Source: an uncultured Lactobacillus sp.
GTDB taxonomy: Bacteria > Bacillota > Bacilli > Lactobacillales > Lactobacillaceae
Length of the DNA: 9,889 nucleotides
Reading direction: 5' to 3'
Assembly: GCA_946409675.1 (NCBI GenBank)
Contig: CAMJXI010000031.1
Span: forward strand, 1 to 9,889
Position 1 is the first letter of the stretch; each line of letters opens with the position of its first letter. A program made the translations under genes and the position numbers. Positions 7,001 to 9,889 of this stretch are shown piece after piece. Under the pieces are notes generated by a model. The model did not search any database, was not told where the DNA came from, and saw nothing but the letters and a program-made list of their open reading frames with translations.

Positions 7001-7032
7001 TTGACGGCAAAGTAACTTTTTTATGCTATTCT
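7001..7032 (+). promoter_or_regulatory. Possible promoter of the 73-aa gene
   Basis: TTGACG (7001-7006) lies 20 bases from TATTCT (7027-7032), which carries an extended -10 TGC (7024-7026). The spacing is too long for a standard promoter, so the extended -10 would have to do most of the work. It is divergent from the tRNA-Arg promoter, with the two -35 elements only 8 bases apart. Confidence 0.35.
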
Positions 7033-7105
7033 AGAGGTATTCATAGAAGCTTTAAAATTAGTTATGGCACAAAAATCTAAAAAGAATGTCAGGGATTAAC
7101 TAACA

Positions 7106-7327
7106 ATGAAAAAAATCAAGAAGAAACAGCTCCAAAAATTCAATAAATCAGCCAAATTAACCGTCCAAGTGGACTTTACGGATGGCCGTAGGTTGAATAT
7201 CCAAACGGACGAATCCGCTTTACCACGCTTAAATGAACAACTGATGCACCGTGTCGGTAGTGTCACAACAGCCGATGGCCAAGTCTTTAAATACGCAGAT
7301 ATGATTCATTTTGAAGTTATTCGTTAG
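7106..7327 (+). CDS. Small basic protein of unknown function (73 aa)
   Basis: I do not recognise this gene. The 73-residue product has a Lys-rich N-terminus (MKKIKKKQLQKF), then an alternating hydrophobic pattern (KLTVQVDF, RRLNIQTD), a helical middle (ALPRLNEQLMHRV, 38-50) and two more strand-like pieces (GSVTTADGQVFKY, DMIHFEVIR). It has no Cys, signal peptide or membrane segment, and looks like a small soluble alpha/beta fold that could bind nucleic acid, though this is only inference from charge. AGGGA (7091-7095) lies 10 bases before the ATG. It ends 5 bases before the rplU -35, with no terminator between, so read-through into rplU is possible. Codon use looks like its neighbours. It is not the Prp protease. 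Confidence 0.7.
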   Translation: MKKIKKKQLQKFNKSAKLTVQVDFTDGRRLNIQTDESALPRLNEQLMHRVGSVTTADGQVFKYADMIHFEVIR

Positions 7328-7332
7328 TACGA

Positions 7333-7361
7333 TTGACACCAGAGGGTCAGATGGGTATAAT
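7333..7361 (+). promoter_or_regulatory. Consensus promoter of rplU-rpmA
   Basis: A perfect TTGACA (7333-7338), a 17-base spacer and a perfect TATAAT (7356-7361), the ideal sigma-A arrangement. Transcription should start near 7367-7368, leaving a leader of about 95 bases before the rplU ATG. It begins 5 bases after the stop of the 73-aa gene. Confidence 0.92.
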
Positions 7362-7366
7362 TGGGG

Positions 7367-7457
7367 AGTTGTATTTGTGGACCACACATCTGCAACCGCG
7401 CAAATTAGGTTTTCAAGCATAGCACCTAATATGGCGAGTCTAAGAATACAGGAGGTG
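7367..7457 (+). ncRNA. Structured rplU leader (L21-leader-like)
   Basis: The leader between promoter and rplU can form a stem GTTGTA (7368-7373) with TGCAAC (7391-7396, one G-U pair), then a perfect 7-base stem ATTAGGT (7404-7410) with ACCTAAT (7424-7430) around a 13-base loop, possibly extended below by CGC (7397-7399) with GCG (7434-7436). The AGGAGGTG ribosome binding site follows at 7450-7457. Firmicutes rplU genes are known to carry an 'L21 leader' thought to bind L21 for autoregulation; position and structure fit, but I matched the fold by eye and not to the family's covariance model. Confidence 0.6.
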
Positions 7458-7462
7458 TACTA

Positions 7463-7774
7463 ATGTACGCTATTATCAAAACAGGTGGTAAACAATATAA
7501 AGTAGCTACTGATGAAGCTGTCTACGTTGAAAAACTTGACGTTGCTGAAGGCGAAACTGTTACTTTTGATCAAGTTATCTTAATCAATGATGGTGAATCA
7601 ACTAAGGTTGGTGCTCCAGTGATTGAGGGTGCTAAGGTATCTGGTAAAGTTGAGAAACAAGGTAAGGAAAAGAAAGTTGTTACTTACAAGTACAAACCTA
7701 AGAAACACTCACATACCAAAAAGGGTCATCGTCAACCTTACACTAAAGTAATTATTGAAAGTATTGAAGGCTAG
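7463..7774 (+). CDS. rplU: 50S ribosomal protein L21 (bL21)
   Basis: bL21, 103 residues, the usual length; it binds 23S rRNA in the large subunit. The N-terminus [14 protein letters not shown] and the C-terminal signature [19 protein letters not shown] (80-98) are diagnostic. The ribosome binding site AGGAGGTG (7450-7457) is near perfect, 5 bases before the ATG. The start codon falls in a small inverted repeat (GTAC at 7457-7460 and 7465-7468), which could modestly hide it in the mRNA. It leads an rplU-rpmA transcript from a consensus promoter through a structured leader. The prp gene usually found directly downstream in Firmicutes is missing. Confidence 0.98.
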   Translation: MYAIIKTGGKQYKVATDEAVYVEKLDVAEGETVTFDQVILINDGESTKVGAPVIEGAKVSGKVEKQGKEKKVVTYKYKPKKHSHTKKGHRQPYTKVIIESIEG

Positions 7775-7801
7775 TATTAGTCAAATTTTGAGGTGAATAA
7801 G

Positions 7802-8101
7802 ATGTTAATTAAAAATATTTTAGAATTAAGATTGTTCTCTCACCATAAGGGTGGCGGATCATCAGCTAACGGTCGTAACTCAGCTGGTCGTCGTTTAGGC
7901 GCAAAACGTGCTGACGGACAAACTGTTACTGCAGGTGCAATCCTTTTCAGACAACGTGGAACTAAGATTCATCCTGGTTTAAACGTTGGTCGCGGTGGCG
8001 ATGATACTTTATTTGCTAAAGTTGAAGGCGTTGTTAAATTCGAACGTCTTGGACGTGATCGTAAACAAGTTTCTGTTTACCCACTTGAAGAAGCAAAATA
8101 A
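7802..8101 (+). CDS. rpmA: 50S ribosomal protein L27 (bL27) with N-terminal extension
   Basis: bL27, 99 residues; its N-terminal arm reaches the peptidyl transferase centre. Diagnostic stretches are [20 protein letters not shown] (14-33), [10 protein letters not shown] (50-59) and [14 protein letters not shown] (61-74). The ATG at 7802 follows GAGGTG (7790-7795) at 6 bases; a GTG at 7793 overlaps that site and is rejected. As in other Firmicutes, an extension ([12 protein letters not shown]) precedes the mature Ser13-His-His-Lys start, and the Prp protease would have to remove it. The usual cleavage motif LQFF-A/S is here LRLF-S, and the extension is about 3 residues longer than in Staphylococcus aureus. 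The spacer from rplU is only 27 bases, with no room for prp. Confidence 0.97.
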   Translation: MLIKNILELRLFSHHKGGGSSANGRNSAGRRLGAKRADGQTVTAGAILFRQRGTKIHPGLNVGRGGDDTLFAKVEGVVKFERLGRDRKQVSVYPLEEAK

Positions 8102-8110
8102 TTCGTTATT

Positions 8111-8138
8111 AAAAGGCTGACTTGTTCAGTCTTTTTTT
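8111..8138 (+). terminator. Intrinsic terminator of rplU-rpmA
   Basis: AAAAGGCTGA (8111-8120) pairs with TCAGTCTTTT (8126-8135) over 10 base pairs including one G-U pair, around a 5-base loop (CTTGT), followed by a further T-run. It starts 9 bases after the rpmA stop codon and separates the ribosomal operon from pepP. Confidence 0.88.
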
Positions 8139-8178
8139 GTTAGTTGAATTGAATAGAAAATTACATAAATTAAGTAGT

Positions 8179-8184
8179 TATAAT
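8179..8184 (+). promoter_or_regulatory. -10 element of a probable pepP promoter
   Basis: A perfect TATAAT stands 20 bases before the pepP ATG and downstream of the rpmA terminator. No good -35 is seen at 16-18 bases; a TTGAAT at 8149-8154 is too far away (24 bases). A promoter is expected here because of the terminator, but its strength cannot be judged. Confidence 0.45.
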
Positions 8185-8204
8185 TAGAAATCCTAGGTGA
8201 AATA

Positions 8205-9302
8205 ATGAGCTCAATGGAAGAAATAATTAAAACACGTTTAACTAAACTAATTACGAGAATCAAGGAAGAAAACAATCCCGCATTCTTAGTCTTTTCAGAC
8301 ACAAGCATCAGATATTTGACCGGTTTTACCGGTGAAGAAGCACAATTGCTTGTTGAAGCCGACGGCTCGGTGACACTTTTGTCAGACTCGCGTTTTGCTA
8401 GCCAGATTGAAGCTAACCTTCCTAAATTCATCAAGATTGTGATGAAAACAAAGAGTGTGCCCGCTGAATTAAACGATTTGTTCGTTGCCAAAAACCTACA
8501 AAAGACTTTAATCGAAGGGGACTTCGTTAGCGCGACTTTTCTTGAGAGCTTAAAGTCTGCTATGCCAAATGTGACTTTCACGCTCGTTACTGAGATTGTG
8601 GAACAACTACGCATGGTCAAAGACGATTCCGAGATTGCATTGATTGAAAAAGCAATCGCAATTTCTAAGGAAAGTTTTGAAGCAATCTTACCTAAGATTG
8701 TGGCAGGTAAGACCGAGTTACAACTTGCCGCCGAACTCGAGTTTGAAATGAAGAGTCGGGGAGCAACTGGTCCAAGCTTTGAAACAATCATCGCTTCAGG
8801 TGTGCGTTCTGCTTGGCCTCATGGTTCTGCTAGTCCTAAAAAACTTGCTAACCACGAATTAATCACGATCGATTATGGCTGCTTCTACGGCGGTTACGTC
8901 AGTGATATTACGAGAACCGTTGCCCTCGGTACTGTTGACGCTAAGCTTGAAGAGATTTACAACGTTGTACTCGCTGCTAACAAGGCCGGGATCAAAGCCG
9001 CTCAAGTTGGCAATACTGGGGCAGACGTTGATTTTGCTGCTCGCAGTATCATTAATGATGCCGGTTACGGTCAGTATTTTGGCCACGGTATTGGACATGG
9101 TATTGGACTCGATATTCACGAAATCAACAGTCCCACCATGCGCTTCAAGGAAACGAAATTGGTCGATAATCTGGTCATCACCGTCGAACCTGGTATCTAT
9201 TTACCAGATTTTGGTGGCGTCCGCATCGAAGATGACGTGCTCACCGGCGCATCACCAAAAGTTTTAACAGATATTTCTAAGGACGAACTCCTTATTCTGT
9301 AG
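8205..9302 (+). CDS. pepP: Xaa-Pro peptidase, M24B family (aminopeptidase P / prolidase type)
   Basis: A cytosolic metallopeptidase that cleaves an N-terminal residue before proline (Xaa-Pro-peptide or Xaa-Pro). Its 365 residues fit the short Firmicutes form. An N-terminal creatinase-like domain (about 1-130) precedes the pita-bread catalytic domain, which contains all five metal ligands: Asp223 (TIDYG), Asp234 (VSDITRT), His298 (GHGIGHGIG), Glu328 (TVEPG) and Glu342 (GVRIEDDV). A further catalytic His206 sits in WPHG. The ATG at 8205 follows AGGTGA (8195-8200) at a tight 4 bases; an in-frame ATG at 8214 would be 13 bases away and is less likely. The pepP-efp pairing is common in Firmicutes. 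Prolidase (pepQ) specificity cannot be excluded from sequence alone. Confidence 0.92.
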   Translation: MSSMEEIIKTRLTKLITRIKEENNPAFLVFSDTSIRYLTGFTGEEAQLLVEADGSVTLLSDSRFASQIEANLPKFIKIVMKTKSVPAELNDLFVAKNLQKTLIEGDFVSATFLESLKSAMPNVTFTLVTEIVEQLRMVKDDSEIALIEKAIAISKESFEAILPKIVAGKTELQLAAELEFEMKSRGATGPSFETIIASGVRSAWPHGSASPKKLANHELITIDYGCFYGGYVSDITRTVALGTVDAKLEEIYNVVLAANKAGIKAAQVGNTGADVDFAARSIINDAGYGQYFGHGIGHGIGLDIHEINSPTMRFKETKLVDNLVITVEPGIYLPDFGGVRIEDDVLTGASPKVLTDISKDELLIL

Positions 9303-9351
9303 TACTTTTGGGACAAAAAATAAAAACTATCTAAGAAACTCATTTTGTTTG

Positions 9352-9381
9352 TTGCAACCAGACCGCAATGCTTGGTAAAAT
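9352..9381 (+). promoter_or_regulatory. Promoter of efp
   Basis: TTGCAA (9352-9357), an 18-base spacer and TAAAAT (9376-9381) with an extended -10 TG at 9373-9374. Transcription would start near 9388, about 24 bases before the ATG. No clear terminator follows pepP, so efp may also be read from the pepP transcript. Confidence 0.6.
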
Positions 9382-9411
9382 GTAGAGTGATTAGACACGG
9401 AGGAATAGAAA

Positions 9412-9889
9412 ATGATTTCAGTTAATGAATTTAAAAATGGCTTGACCATTGAATATGATGGAGGCCTTTGGCGTATTGTTGAATTCCAACATGTTAAACC
9501 AGGTAAAGGTAGTGCCTTCGTTCGCTCTAAATTAAAGAACTTACGGACTGGTGCATTGCTCGATAAGACTTTCCGTTCTACTGAAAAGGTAGAAAAAGCC
9601 CAAATTGAAACTAAGAAGATGCAATATCTTTATCAAAATGGCGACAATTTCGTGTTCATGGATAACGAAACTTATGAACAATTAGAAATGCCTGGAGAAG
9701 AACTCGAAGCAGAACAAAAATACTTGCTTGAAAACATGATCCTAAACGTTGTGATGTATGGTACTGAAACAATTGGTGTTGAATTACCAAACACTGTTGA
9801 CTTAACTGTTGCAGAAACAGAACCCGGCATCAAGGGTGACACAGCTTCTGGTGGTTCAAAACCCGCAACGCTTGAAACTGGTCTTGTTG
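9412..9889 (+). CDS. efp: Elongation factor P (3' end beyond window)
   Basis: EF-P binds stalled ribosomes between the P and E sites and speeds peptide bond formation at consecutive prolines. Only 159 codons are present; the family is about 185 residues, so roughly 25 residues and the stop lie beyond the window. It starts [20 protein letters not shown]. The domain I loop KPGKGSAF (29-36) carries Lys32, the position modified in Firmicutes EF-P (5-aminopentanol in B. subtilis). Domain II (about 65-128) includes [15 protein letters not shown], and domain III begins with the family signature near [17 protein letters not shown] (9399-9403) lies 8 bases before the ATG. It is intact as far as visible and follows pepP by 109 bases. 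Confidence 0.97.
   Translation, partial: MISVNEFKNGLTIEYDGGLWRIVEFQHVKPGKGSAFVRSKLKNLRTGALLDKTFRSTEKVEKAQIETKKMQYLYQNGDNFVFMDNETYEQLEMPGEELEAEQKYLLENMILNVVMYGTETIGVELPNTVDLTVAETEPGIKGDTASGGSKPATLETGLV

Noticed and set aside
6793..7080. 95-codon plus-strand frame
   Set aside because: It runs through the complement of tRNA-Arg, its terminator and its promoter; the apparent protein is the antisense of a tRNA.
7106..7327. The 73-aa gene as a displaced prp protease
   Set aside because: The product has no cysteine at all and is too short; Prp needs a catalytic Cys and His.
8149..8184. TTGAAT with TATAAT as a full pepP promoter
   Set aside because: The spacer is 24 bases, too long for a sigma-A promoter; only the -10 is reported.
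8126..8791. 221-codon open frame on the minus strand
   Set aside because: It lies antisense to pepP, which has all its catalytic residues, and across the rpmA terminator; the translation is a low-complexity Ser/Ile-rich sequence with no family resemblance.
8859..9267. Overlapping frames on both strands inside pepP
   Set aside because: They overlap the metal-binding core of pepP in other frames and show no protein-like features of their own.

Overview
The window is ordinary chromosomal core of a low-to-moderate GC Gram-positive bacterium, most likely a lactic acid bacterium (Lactobacillales, probably Lactobacillaceae). The support is a PepX-type proline dipeptidyl aminopeptidase, a DUF3042 small membrane protein next to miaA, the glnR-glnA pair with a GlnR box, an rplU-rpmA pair whose L27 has an N-terminal extension, a pepP-efp pair, and strong AGGAGG-type ribosome binding sites. 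I cannot name the species. I see no mobile element, CRISPR array, phage gene or defence system, and no undescribed multi-gene system.

Layout. Positions 1-45 are not genomic: they match an Illumina TruSeq-type index adapter, so this is a contig end, and genomic DNA starts at about 46. A DUF3042 gene runs leftwards (76-255) into a terminator hairpin cut by the contig end. Rightwards come miaA (tRNA A37 prenylation) and an overlapping PLP-dependent YnbB/methionine gamma-lyase-like gene. Next is glnR-glnA, the glutamine synthetase operon and its repressor, with a GlnR box upstream of its promoter. A bidirectional terminator separates glnA from the convergent pepX. Upstream of pepX on the same strand is tRNA-Arg(UCU), with its own promoter and terminator. 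To the right and on the plus strand are an unrecognised 73-aa gene, then a consensus promoter and structured leader for rplU (L21), then rpmA (L27) with a terminator. The window closes with pepP (Xaa-Pro peptidase) and efp (elongation factor P), which is cut by the window end.

How the parts fit. The genes fall into translation (miaA, tRNA-Arg, rplU, rpmA, efp), nitrogen assimilation (glnR, glnA) and proline-peptide use (pepX, pepP). The points most worth a second look are the adapter contamination, the missing prp protease gene between rplU and rpmA together with an altered L27 cleavage motif, the short GlnR C-terminal tail, and the L21 leader.
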